Of a DNA stretch of 64,000 nt, positions 54,617-64,000 are shown piece by piece. Source of the DNA: Vitellaria paradoxa (taxonomy: Eukaryota; Streptophyta; Magnoliopsida; Ericales; Sapotaceae). The DNA lies in contig CM034239.1 of NCBI GenBank assembly GCA_019916065.1, positions 41,370,663-41,434,662 on the forward strand. Direction: 5' to 3'. The notes under the pieces were generated by a model that did not search any database, was not told where the DNA came from, and worked only from the letters and a program-made list of their open reading frames with translations. Each line of letters begins with the position of its first letter. Position 1 is the first letter of the stretch. The position numbers were made by a program, and so were the translations under genes.

Positions 54617-54800
54617 TATCGTGAATTTTATCGAATCGAATTTATCTTTATTTTAACCTAACTTATTTATTTTTGAAAAACACGTCAAAACTTATTCTTT
54701 TAACTCATTATCGTGAGTTTTATCGAATCGAATTTATTTTTATTTTAACCTAACTTATTTATTTTTGAAAAACACATCAAAACTTATTCTTTTAACTCAT
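54617..54800. repeat. 92-bp tandem duplication
   Basis: Copy 1 (54617-54708) and copy 2 (54709-54800) share TATCGAATCGAATTTAT, TTTATTTTAACCTAACTTAT, TTTTTGAAAAACAC and CAAAACTTATTCTTTTAACT almost exactly, with three or four substitutions. They lie in an AT-rich stretch whose ends (AGCTTGTTTACAAACG, CGAGCCTTTAACGAACA) suggest a hAT-like MITE at about 54400-54840. Confidence 0.9.
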
Positions 54801-56447
54801 CAAACGAAGATAAACGAGCCTTTAACGAACAATAATTGTCAAATACTTATTTCGTTTGCACCCAAAAAAAAACTTGCGGATGCATAAAGAGAGTGCGTTG
54901 AAAATTCAAAACTAAAAATTATTAATTGTATTATTTTGTAGTCGGTAACATATATAATAACTTATTGACGATGTTTTCACGACCAATCAATAAACCGACA
55001 TGTACTTTTTAAAAACAATTTGTACATTTTGTTTGTATATGCAGCATTGCCCATCTGAGAAGCTATTGCTCGTCGTAATTAATAATTTTCTGAAAAAGGT
55101 GCGCTGTAACACATGATAATCCATTTAACATCACTGCGAAAGTGACAATGGGATGGATTGTTTAGGGGCAAGTTTCGCTAACTAATTAAAACTCTATTTA
55201 GTTTATTAAAAATTATTGAAAAATATTAAAAATAGATCAAATTTTTTAAAAATAATTAATTTTTTATTTTCTGTTTTGATCTCATTTGTTATTTTATACT
55301 TTTGAAAATAAAGAAAATAGTTTAAAACGTATTTAGTCACTTGTGTTTTTGAAATTTATTTTAAAAAACAGAAATTGAGTCTACATGTAAAATGAAAATT
55401 GAACAAAAAATTATTTTGGGGATTTTCAATCTAAAATAAAAAAAAGTAAAACATTTTCTTTGTTTAAGAATTTTTAAAATTTCTTTGTTGTTGAAAATTT
55501 ATTTATTTAAGAATTTTTGAAACATAAAACACAAAAAATAAAAAACGAGAAAGCAAATCAAACGTCGCGTTAATGTTTTGTTATTTCATTTTCAAAATTG
55601 AATGAAAAAAAAGGTCTGATAAATTAATACTTTATTCTCATATTTATAGCAATGCCTTGCATGATGTTAAAAAAAAAATAAAGATAATAATACAGGCAAG
55701 AACTTTTCCACACCAGTGGGCAACTAGACAGTAATATATATATATATATATATAATTAGATTACAAAGCCAACTAGATGGTAATGTGATCTACAATTAAT
55801 GAGGGGGTACGGAAGAATATTTTTTTCTACCACTTCAGTTAAATTAATTAATTAAATGAAATATATTTTATTAAATAATTGATTAAATCAAATTAAGTAT
55901 TTTAAAATTAACAAAATCGAATTTTTTGAAATTAATTAATTACATTGAATATACTTTATTAAATTAATTCAATTTTACATAAATAATATTTTATTAAAAT
56001 AAAGGTAATTATGGTAAATAAAATTATAGTATCAAATATGTTTTCTGTATTTATTTCTTAACAAAATAATAATAATAACTAAACGTAAGTTATAAAAAAT
56101 CACAGTTGTCAAATATAAACAGAAAAATATTAATGTTACCAAAGTACCCCTTACTATTTATCACCCTTCAGCTAAGTAGAATTGTGTTCTAGTTTCCTAA
56201 ACACCCCCCCCCCCTGTTTTTTTAACACAATAGTTTGGATTTGCGAGTCTTCATAGGATTCTTGTTGGAAGCTGTGAGTCATCTTTGAGTCCTAAATAAA
56301 CAATGGTTACAAGTACTAATTGAATATATGGAGAATTATAAAAATGGTCATGTTTTTTGAGAATGGAGACACAAAAGGTTTAGGGAAAGAAGAGTCCAAC
56401 CAGCTTTTATTGTGTTCATCACTTCAAAAATGCCTTAGAAAAACGCT

Positions 56448-56480
<33 letters not shown>

Positions 56481-57389
56481 GGTTGCTTGAAGCTTGCTCC
56501 ACCTCGAACTACTCTATTTTTATCCATTGCCAAACATACATACACAAATATGTATGTATGTATGTATATATATTCCTTCATACTTTTCTTGTAAAGTGCC
56601 ATTTCTTGATGCAAGAGAGAAAACGAAACATATTGTTATACATTATTCTATTATCATGTGATGTGTATGTTTAGAGTGAAAAAAATGAGATAAATTGAGA
56701 GTTCATAATGCGTACAGTGAAAGAAAAAAGTTAGTGTAATATAAAGTTAACAGAGATTTATAGAATTTTTTGTTGATTTTTTACAAATCAAACGGTGCCG
56801 ATGTCAGAGTAACAAAGATAAATACATTTTTTGCTCTTTTGAATGACCAGTTCAACTGCACATGCGTGATGCTTTTCCGCTGATTTTTATTTTTTATTTT
56901 ATTTTTACCATAATTCATTGTTAGAATACTATAAAAAAATATGTGTAATTATCACTTTAAATAAAAATACACAATAAAAATCATTTTTATTATTAAATTA
57001 TTATTGACATATAATTTTAATATATTTTTGTGATATATTATTTTGGCATAATACTATTTTTCTGTGCCTTTGGCTTTGGTTCTCTCTCTCTTTGCTAGCC
57101 GTGATATTAATTAGTTTGCAAGTCAGAAGGTTAGTGTGCACGCTTGAAATATTAATGTGAAAGAGGGCGGGAGAGGCATGCGACCATTAAGAGTTTCACA
57201 CGCCAATTCCCCCTTGAGATAGCACCCATCATTAAATGTTTTCCATTGTACAAAGTGAGTGGTCGTCATTTTTTTCCATTTATTATATTTATTATTTATT
57301 TTGGGCGATGATAACACTAGAACAAGTTAATAACAGATCGTATTTAATACAATTTTTATATGTTCACAATTTTATTCGGATTCAATAAA
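54801..57389. other. Intergenic, no gene seen
   Basis: It has an (AT)n run at about 55735-55754, a C-run at 56206-56214, a T-run at 56449-56479 and (ATGT)n at 56549-56570. Positions 55173-55570 resemble the ATTTGGTTT/AAATCAAACG-ended TIR group. A less AT-rich patch at 57120-57250 has no recognisable exon. Confidence 0.4.
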
Positions 57390-57890
57390 AAAATTGACTA
57401 CAGGATTGTAGTGAAAAATGAAATGTTTAGAGCTAATTATATTTAATTTAATTAAAATTATTTTTAAAATAAAAGTAAAAGTTAAAAAATATAACTGAAA
57501 TACAATCAATGTAAAATGTAAAAAGTCATATGTTATTAAAGTGTAAATAAATTTAGACCCTCTATTTTGTTTCAGGTTTAAGGGGGATGCAGTCAAAAAA
57601 TCCACTGCAGGGGGCTACAGTAGAGAAACGAACTGTTAAGATTTCTTTATACTTTAATAACACGTGATCTTTAATATTCCGCATTAATTGTGCCCCAATC
57701 AAAATTTTTAAACTTTTATTTTTATTTTAAAAAATAAATTTAATTAAAATAAATTGTAACCATTGGATTAAATGCAAAAAAATTTCAACCATTCATTTTT
57801 CACTGCAACCCCTGCAGATGATTTGTTCACTGCAACCCCCTATTGAAATTCTTGCAGTGAATTTTTTCACTACAACCTCTAGAACCCGTT
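57390..57890. mobile_element. Two adjoining copies of the CTGCAGGGG MITE family
   Basis: GACTACAGGATTGTAGTGAAAA at about 57397 opens the first copy. A central block at 57573-57625 (GTTTCAGGTTTAAGGGGGAT, CACTGCAGGGGGCTACAGTA) is followed by a copy running in the other orientation to about 57890 (TTCACTGCAACCCCCTATTG, CACTACAACCTCTAGAACCC). Interiors AATTAAAATTATTTTTAAAA and TTAATAACACGTGATC-like match 26452-26698 and 47852-48096. The central block appears shared by both copies. Confidence 0.6.
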
Positions 57891-58009
57891 TTACTCTTAT
57901 TTAGTTATATGAAAAATTAAATATAATATTTATTATTTATATAATGAACTAACTTTTATGTTATCATTTATTGTCATCTATCCACTTTATCACAAAACTA
58001 AATCTTGTT

Positions 58010-58985
58010 TTTTTAATATTAATATAATAATAATCAAAATGCAAAAATGATGAGTAATTTGAATAATTAATTCTAAAATTTGAATCAATTTATTTTTTAG
58101 TCATAATATTTACTTTTATAATAAATTTTACTTATTAATTTAGTAATTAATAGAGTTTGGATAATTAATTTTAAAATTTAATTTTTTTATATTTATCTAC
58201 TAATCTTGAAAATTTGATATAACAAATTTTATTAATTGATTTATTAATTAACGAAAAATGAGTAGTTTAAATACTTAGTTCTAAAATTAAATTTTTTATA
58301 TTTATCTTTTAGTTATGAAAATTAATTTAATAAAAAATTTTACTAAATAACCAAATATTAATTTGGATATTTAGTTCGATAGATATTAGACTGAATCAAT
58401 TTTTATGACTAAAAAATAAATATAAAAGTTTCAAGTTTTGGAGTTAAGTATCTAAATTAATATTCTCGCTAATTAATAAAATTGTTACTAAATCAATTTT
58501 CATGAATAAAAGATAAATATATAGTATTTAAATTTTAAAAATAATTATTCAAACTACTTATATTTCCCTTAATCAATTGGTAAAATTTATAATTAAATCA
58601 AATAAATATATAAAATTTGATTTTTAAAATTAATTATCCAAACTAATGTTTCTTTCAATGAGAAATTTTTTGATTAAAACAAGTTTCATGACTAAAATAG
58701 AAATACATAAAATTTAAATTTTAAAATTAATCATTTAAACTATTCATGTTTTGTAAATTAATTAGTAAGACTTATTATTAAATTAATTTTATAACTAAAA
58801 ATATATATAAAACTCAATTTTAATAACTAATAATTTAAATTAATGTTTCTTTATTTAGTAAAATTTTTTATTACATTAATTCTCATGAGTTAAATATAAA
58901 TATATACAATTTAATTTTAGAACTAATTACCTAAATTACTCATTTTTTCTTTAATTAGTAAATCAAATAATAATTAGTTATTAAA
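58010..58985. repeat. Array of about 97-bp AT-rich units with an orientation switch
   Basis: From about 58010 to 58370 the units read in one direction (words TAATTTTAAAATTTAATTTT, TTATATTTATCT, TTTTATTAATTGATTTATTA). From about 58380 to 58985 they read in the reverse complement, with unit starts near 58406, 58501, 58600, 58688, 58789 and 58884 (ATGACTAAAA.ATAAATAT, AATTTAAATTTTAAAATTAA, TTAATTAGTAAAATTT). The spacing of 87-101 bp is regular. The units are diverged and non-coding. One isolated unit occurs at 4225-4370. Confidence 0.7.
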
Positions 58986-59255
58986 ACGACTATATTTTCC
59001 AAATTCTCTAAAATGATCAAATTTACATTTTTACATTTTAATATTCTTTTAAAACAATCAAGGGTAAAAATGTCAAATTAACATTAACTACTAAAAAGTT
59101 AACTTTTTTTCCTTTCCCAAACACAAAAAAATTAATTTTTTAATAGGTAAGTATTACCTAGTTGCAAAAAAAAACTAAATTTTTACTTTCCAAATCAAGT
59201 CTTAATCTTTTAATGCATAAAGGTGGTAACAACGAGTTGATGTTATTTTATTAAC
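58986..59255. other. AT-rich spacer
   Basis: It contains ACTAAAAAGTTAACTTTTTTC and CCAAACACAAAAAAATTAAT words of the small TTTGGGAA MITE group. No gene. Confidence 0.4.
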
Positions 59256-60717
59256 GGCCCGATTGGATGATACTAAAATTTCTGAGGAATAAGTTTTAGA
59301 GAATGTATTATTTTTAGAAGGTTGGCTCACATTGATATGATATTTATGGAGGGGGATAACTTTTGACTTGGTTTAGATGTTTTATAAATAAGAGAAGGTG
59401 AATGATAAAAAAAACAGTCAAATGACTCTTTTGCCATTGTGGTATCCCAAACTTGGTTACCCATTAAATTAAACTTGGTTACCCAAACCTAATTATATGT
59501 TTATGTTACTTATATAATGTGAAAACCAACTAGTACAAATTAATTTTAGACAAATTAATTATAAATAAATTATGTTATTAATAAATTAAACTTTATAAAA
59601 TATATAAATTAGTTTCGCAAACAATAACATCCCAATTTATCCGAAGCTTTCTTAGTCACTTATTTTTTTCTCCTTATTTAAAAAATATCAATATATGTGT
59701 AATTCTGTATAAATTTGCTAAAATATAATATTATTATATTTGCTAAAAAATAATATTATCTTAAAATCACATCACCTTCTATTTGAAAAAAAATATTTTT
59801 TTTAATCACACAACCCCCTATTTAGAAAAAAATTATATTTTTTTATTTTTATTAATATAATTTTTTAATACATTTTCCATTAGAAAAAAAAAGGATTTAT
59901 TTCTAATATAACATACATTTTGTAGGTGAGAAGAGGGATAAGAAGGAGAATAATGGTCTAATTTAGTCTATACAAGGGGGGATAATTTTTGGAGAGCTCA
60001 AACCCTCTCCAAAAATAATACACTTTCAGCCCGATTGGATGCCGCTAAGGCATGGGGGCATAAATTTTACCCGTGGGCCCCGCATTTTTTGCTTGGTTTG
60101 GCAGCCAAATCTTCTCCGATTTTTATTTTGCATGGTATTAAATTTAGCCCCCGCGGGGGGATAATTTTTAGCTAGGGTTTGGGCTAGCTAAAAATTATCC
60201 CCCTTCAAGTGGATAAATTTTTGACGTTTTTAACCTTCGTTAATAGTATTGTTAACTTGATTAAAATAAATATAATGTTAATAAAAAAAATAATAGATAT
60301 GCCAACAAGTCAAAATAAACATAATTAAAAAAATTAGATAATAACCAACCATTCAAAAGTACATATTTAAAAAAAAAGTTTTTTAAATAAATTTATAAAA
60401 AATTAAATTTTTAATGAAATAAATAATATAACTTCAAATTGTCCAAAAATAATTAAATAGAGTGGGTTTTGTAATTTAATATTTAATTTAATAAGTAACC
60501 AAGTTTAGGATACCACAAGGGCAAAAGAGTCATTTAATTGATTTTTTCATCCTTCGTCCCCTCTTATTTATAAAACATCCAAATCAAGTCAAAAGTTATC
60601 CCCCTCCATAAACATCACATCAATGTGGGCCAATCCTTTAAAAATAATATCCCCTCTTATCTTATACCCCCTCTAAAACTTATCCTCTTAAAATTTTAGC
60701 ACCATCCAATCGTGCCC
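59256..60717. mobile_element. MULE-like element with long TIRs (about 225 bp)
   Basis: The left arm 59256-59480 (GGCCCGATTGGATGATACTA, AATAAGTTTTAGAG, TATGGAGGGGGATAACTTTT, ATGACTCTTTTGCCATTGTG) and the right arm 60490-60717 (reverse complement GGGCACGATTGGATGGTGCT, GATAAGTTTTAGAG, TATGGAGGGGGATAACTTTT, ATGACTCTTTTGCCCTTGTG) are clearly homologous inverted repeats. Long TIRs of this kind are typical of Mutator-like elements. The interior has no transposase. It holds a second GCCCGATTGGATGC end (60030) and two hairpins, pointing to nested insertions. Nine-base flanks do not match (TTTATTAAC, TTTCTTTCA). Confidence 0.75.
60156..60203. repeat. Perfect 20-bp hairpin with 8-nt loop
   Basis: GGGGGATAATTTTTAGCTAG at 60156-60175 and its exact reverse complement at 60184-60203 enclose GGTTTGGG. 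A smaller hairpin of the same flavour, ATTTTTGGAGAG / CTCTCCAAAAAT, lies at 59985-60016. Both are inside the MULE-like element and look like junctions of element termini sharing the GGGGGATAATTTTT word. Confidence 0.85.
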
Positions 60718-60719
60718 TT

Positions 60720-60862
60720 TCTTTCAAGATCAAGAAGGGAGGATAATTTTTAGAAGGGAGAAATTTAACTTCCCAAACCAAACAAAAAAAATCACATCAA
60801 AACTTATAAGGGTGTATTATTTATGGAGGTCACATTTTGTAGCATCCAATCGGCCCCTAAGG
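60720..60862. mobile_element. Right-end fragment related to the MULE-like TIR
   Basis: The reverse complement begins GGGGCCGATTGGATGCTACA, close to the TIR start of 59256-60717 (GGCCCGATTGGATG). It also has TCCATAAATAATACACCC and TTGTTTGGTTTGGGAAGTTA. Its left partner may be the internal GCCCGATTGGATGC end at 60030, which would make two overlapping element copies. Confidence 0.5.
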
Positions 60863-60949
60863 GTGAATTACGCCTATACCTTCTTAATATTTAATTAATT
60901 ATAAATAATTACTTTTAATATTTAAAAATTACATTTGATTTTCAAATGC
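60862..60949. mobile_element. Truncated end of the 25789-26290 fold-back family
   Basis: GGGTGAATTACGCCTATACC followed by TTCTTAATATTTAATTAATT and ACTTTTAATATTTAAAAATT parallels the end of the fold-back element at 25789-26290. The second arm is missing. Confidence 0.4.
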
Positions 60950-61304
60950 AATTGGAGGAGTGTGGTTTGGAAGTAATCTCACGTAGAAGACTGGTCGCCT
61001 GACTAAACCCACCCTTTATAGCAAAATGGTTCGGACAAATACTGCTGGAAACAAGGAAGATGGACAGCAGTTTCTTTAGCTAAGGCAGTTTCTTTTATCT
61101 CAAAGGTCGCAACTCCATGTGTCTACAGGAAGTTAAAATTAACCTTCATTGAACGTATTTGAGGCTGGTCAAAGAATGGGCTTTGGTCGTTCCCCTGATG
61201 CTGCAGATAAGCCAATCGAGGTACTAATTTCACAGCAGCAAAAGCCTTAAAGAATCTTTTGTCCCTCATCGCAGCGCCCAGAGCTCTATGCCTATAGACT
61301 TTCG
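60950..61304 (-). pseudogene. Gene-like fragment, identity unknown
   Basis: A balanced-composition island between a transposon nest and a hAT-like element. The minus strand reads YRHRALGAAMRDKRFFKAFA, AVKLVPRLAYLQHQGNDQSP and FFDQPQIRSMK, then meets GTTAAT, a possible donor, at about 61132-61137. The fragment has a coding look (codon pattern, composition) but I recognise no family. It is cut on its 5' side by the element starting at 61305. It may be a captured or broken gene piece. Confidence 0.3.
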
Positions 61305-62781
61305 TAGGGGTGGCATGCGATGGATTATTAAACTCATGAACCCGTTTAATTAAATTTAAATTAAATAAATTTGAATACAAATAAAACGATTAGCAGACAC
61401 AATTGGATAAAAAAGATAATAGTTACTTGATCAATGAGTTTATAATATAACTCATTAAATACTCAATTATTTACTTGAAGAATTATGAGATATAAAAAAA
61501 AAAATTCACTTCGGCCAATTAAGCTTACAATGAAAGGTAAGAAATTTGATATTTGAATAAAAATGATACATTTTGTCAAATTACGAATTGAATATATGGA
61601 GGCCATTTTGGAGTGTAAAAGAAATTTGAAATTTTCTTAAAAGTGAAATTTTTTGGAATTTTGAGTGTGGAAAGTTGATTTGAAATAATAGTTGGATGTT
61701 TGTATTTGATTTGATATAAAGTTGTTAAAAATTATATAAAGTGATACTAACAAAATTTTAGTAAAGAATCTTGAAAAATTTTGATATTTTGTGAAATTTT
61801 TAGATACAAATGTCAGTTTAACTTTTTAAAATATTTGCCAAAATCTATTGAAACACACTATAACGATTTATTCTAACAGATTTTGACAAATTTTATGAAA
61901 AAATTAAAATTTTTTAGAGTTTAAAAAAATTGAAACTTTTAATTTTTTTTTTTTAACTTTTTTGGAGCTCCATACAATCCTGTAAGCAAAAGCAAATCAC
62001 ATAAAAATACACATATAGTATATATTTGATAAATATGGACAGATAGTTAAAGAGAGAAGGCGGTGGCCACAGTTAAATTATCTACATCACTACATTAGTA
62101 AACAATATTGTACTTAAAAACTACAGTTAAATTATCTGTGTCATAAGTAGTTACGTACTACAGTTAAAACCAATTACATACTTCACTTAGTTAATAACCC
62201 ATGTAATGGGCGGGCAACATTCTAGCGTGTGCAGATGTGTGTATGTATATGTAGTGAGGCCGAGCATATATAGGTATATATTTTATATAAACTAAAATTA
62301 TTTTTTTTTTTAAATAACTGTCGATTATGCAAGAGTCTAACGAGACATATATTCTTATTCTTAAAATACTGAGTCTAATTATTTGTATTTCTATTTTATT
62401 ATTACTCTTAAAAAATAAAAAATTTTTATTATATTTTTATTTAGCATTTAATGATGAATTTTTAATTTATTAATTTTAAATTATATTAGACATTGCATAA
62501 ATATATCCTACTTGAGGAGTCACAATAGTTCTAAAAAATTCTATAAACATCCGATTTTCAATCTACTAGTTGTTATGGATTGGTGAACCAATAAATCAAA
62601 TTATATATATTAAAAATATAAAAAATATGTTTAAAGTTCAAAAAATAATTAAAATTTGAATTTAAGTTTACGAGTTTAATATAACTCGTATTTAACCCAC
62701 CCAATAATGAAACCTGTTTACTCATAACATATTTTGAACCAACTGCCAAATCCACCCAAACGTGCCCATTTGCCAGCTCTA
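61305..62781. mobile_element. hAT-like TIR element, 1.48 kb
   Basis: The left end TAGGGGTGGCATGCGATGG and the right end, whose reverse complement is TAGAGCTGGCAAATGGGCAC, match the TAGGGGTGGCAAA-type termini of plant hAT elements. The eight-base flanks GACTTTCG (61297-61304) and GACCTTCT (62782-62789) agree at six of eight positions, fitting a decayed 8-bp target duplication. Subterminal words AAACTCATGAACCCGTTTAA and TTTAACCCACCC/GTTTACTCATAAC are also hAT-like. No transposase frame. The interior is AT-rich. Confidence 0.65.
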
Positions 62782-62789
62782 GACCTTCT

Positions 62790-63151
62790 TAAGTTTCTGA
62801 AAAATAAGAATCCTAGGGTTTATTGGGTGTCTTGTTTTATGTTTTCTGATGTCCCAAAAAAAGAAAAAGAAAAATTACAAAACTCTTTCCCCAAGGCCCA
62901 AACCAATAATTAATGGGCCAAAGATTTGTCCAGCCCAACTTGGAGCCGCCGACCAGCCATGTGGATGTCAAAGTACAATAGAAGGTCAGGAATGATATCC
63001 AAATATGTGGCTGTCTAGGGGTCACCTCTATCCCCTTTTGACGCCACAACGCTCCTCGCCTTATCCTCTCTTAACTACTGCTTTCTGATCTTCTGTACCT
63101 AAACCCATCTTCCACACGGCACTCTCCGTCTCCTCCAAGTCTCCCCCACAA
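62790..63151 (+). promoter_or_regulatory. petC upstream region
   Basis: About 360 bp of balanced sequence separate the hAT-like element from the petC ATG and must hold the core promoter. From 63062 to 63151 the sequence is strongly pyrimidine-rich (CTCTCC, TCTCCGTCTCCTCCAAGTCT), as is usual for leaders of photosynthesis genes. No clear TATA box was found. Confidence 0.5.
63060..63065 (-). promoter_or_regulatory. I-box-like GATAAG near petC
   Basis: The plus strand reads CTTATC, so the minus strand carries GATAAG(G), the I-box core found in many light-regulated plant promoters. It is 87 bp upstream of the ATG, which may place it inside the leader. Weak evidence from a single short site. Confidence 0.3.
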
Positions 63152-64000
63152 ATGGCTGCTTCCACCCTATCTCCAGTCACTCCATCTCAGGTAAACAAAT
63201 TCACAGTCAAGATTAAAGTATAAATACGTTATACCATGTGCGTATGTAGTTATTTGGTTTCAAATTCAACCCAATTTTTACGTTTATTTATCATCTAATT
63301 TCAGCTGTGCTCGAGCAAGAATGGAGTGTACTCTCCTTCCAGAGCTCTGGTAAAGCCCGCGAGGGCTCATGTGGTAGGGAGGGAGAAGAGAATGGGAGTG
63401 AGGTGCATGGCCACGAGTATTCCGGCCGACAGGGTGCCGGACATGGGCAAGAGGGAGCTCATGAATTTGCTTCTGTTGGGTACTGTTTCTCTTCCCACTG
63501 TTGGCATGTTGGTTCCTTATGCCTCTTTCTTTGCCCCACCCGGGTGGGTAACACTCTCTGATCACTCTCTCTACTTTTTATTTAATTTGGTTCATTGTGT
63601 GATTTCCCAGTTTCTATTCTTATTTTGCTTCGTTGTTGTGAAGCTATTATGTGGTTTGATTGCTGAAGGATGCGTCTGGTGGATCCTGTTCGGAGTTGGA
63701 ATTTTTTTTTTTTTTTGACTAATTTTTTTTTTCACCAGGGAATAAGAAATGAATATTAAATTGGATAATGAATAATTGAACTAAAATATTCTATGATATG
63801 AGTACCACAAAAGATTAGGCTAAAATTTTATCATGCTATAAACCACAATAGGTTTTTTATGGTTACACCTTTGTTGAGCTTAGATGATTTCAAAAAATGA
63901 TAAAGGCTGGTATAGTAATAACGAAAAATAATATGTATAATAAGATGGAAAAGACGTATAACAAAAAAAAAAAGAAAAATAAAGAAATTCAAAAATGTTA
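63152..64000 (+). CDS. petC: Rieske iron-sulphur subunit of cytochrome b6f, chloroplastic (5' part)
   Basis: Partial gene. Exon 1 is 63152-63190 ([13 protein letters not shown]). A 114-nt GT..AG intron follows, then exon 2 from 63305 to about 63543. The predicted 93 residues comprise a Ser/Arg-rich transit peptide (about 1-48), then [15 protein letters not shown], where the mature protein should begin. Next is the single thylakoid-anchor helix (about 66-85, [20 protein letters not shown]) and SFFAPPG, the start of the flexible hinge. I chose the donor GGTGGGTA after PPG because the family continues with a Gly-rich hinge there; GTAACA six bases on is an alternative. The Rieske domain with its Cys/His cluster ligands lies beyond the window. 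The protein passes electrons from plastoquinol to cytochrome f. AP in APPG, where VP is usual, is a small oddity. Confidence 0.92.
63544..64000 (+). other. petC second intron (incomplete)
   Basis: T-rich, then A-rich sequence after the donor at about 63544, with no acceptor followed by the expected Gly-rich or Rieske-domain coding sequence before the window ends. The open frame that reads through the donor ends at a TGA near 63718 and is hydrophobic by chance. Confidence 0.6.

Noticed and set aside
63284..63565. 93-codon minus-strand frame over petC exon 2
   Set aside because: It is an antisense shadow of the petC transit-peptide and anchor exon, which is well supported on the plus strand.

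Overview
This window is nuclear DNA of a flowering plant, probably a eudicot. The base composition is strongly AT-rich. Introns are GT..AG, and one gene encodes a chloroplast-targeted subunit of the cytochrome b6f complex. An R2R3-MYB gene and a D-type cyclin gene are also typically plant. There is no sign of prokaryotic, organellar or viral origin. I cannot name the species.

Gene density is very low. I can support four protein-coding genes in 64 kb: (1) an uncharacterised single-pass membrane protein on the minus strand at 6295-7182, two exons; (2) an R2R3-MYB transcription factor on the plus strand at 36186-37959, three exons with the canonical 133/130-nt first exons; (3) a CYCD6-type cyclin on the minus strand at 42826-44221, five exons, 320 residues; (4) the 5' part of petC, the chloroplast Rieske iron-sulphur protein, on the plus strand from 63152, cut by the window end. 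They do not form an operon-like unit. All four models were assembled by hand from splice signals, reading frame and family resemblance.

Almost everything else is transposon-derived. The 28 kb between genes 1 and 2 hold a small non-autonomous Ty1/copia element with two LTRs, a primer-binding site and a decayed gag (21241-23000), a tRNA-derived SINE with a target-site duplication (11531-11684), probable gypsy LTR remnants (13599-14795 and 16538-17616), fold-back MITEs, and a cluster of degenerate repeats invaded by two MITEs (24745-27330). A second SINE with a 13-bp target duplication lies at 34746-34952. A truncated copia 3' end with RNase H remnant and LTR (38491-39290) sits just downstream of the MYB gene. 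The cyclin gene lies between two related 360-384 bp MITEs (40284-40643 and 46526-46909).

The 47.5-63 kb interval is a stack of DNA elements. It has a Mutator-like MITE with a perfect 11-bp target duplication inside a larger TIR element (47573-48948), an array of about 97-bp AT-rich units that changes orientation near 58.4 kb (58010-58985), a long-TIR MULE-like element with an internal perfect hairpin (59256-60717), an unidentified gene-like fragment (60950-61304), and a 1.5 kb hAT-like element ending about 370 bp upstream of the petC start codon. No tRNA, rRNA or CRISPR features were found. The repeats form nested layers whose insertion order can be partly read from target-site duplications.
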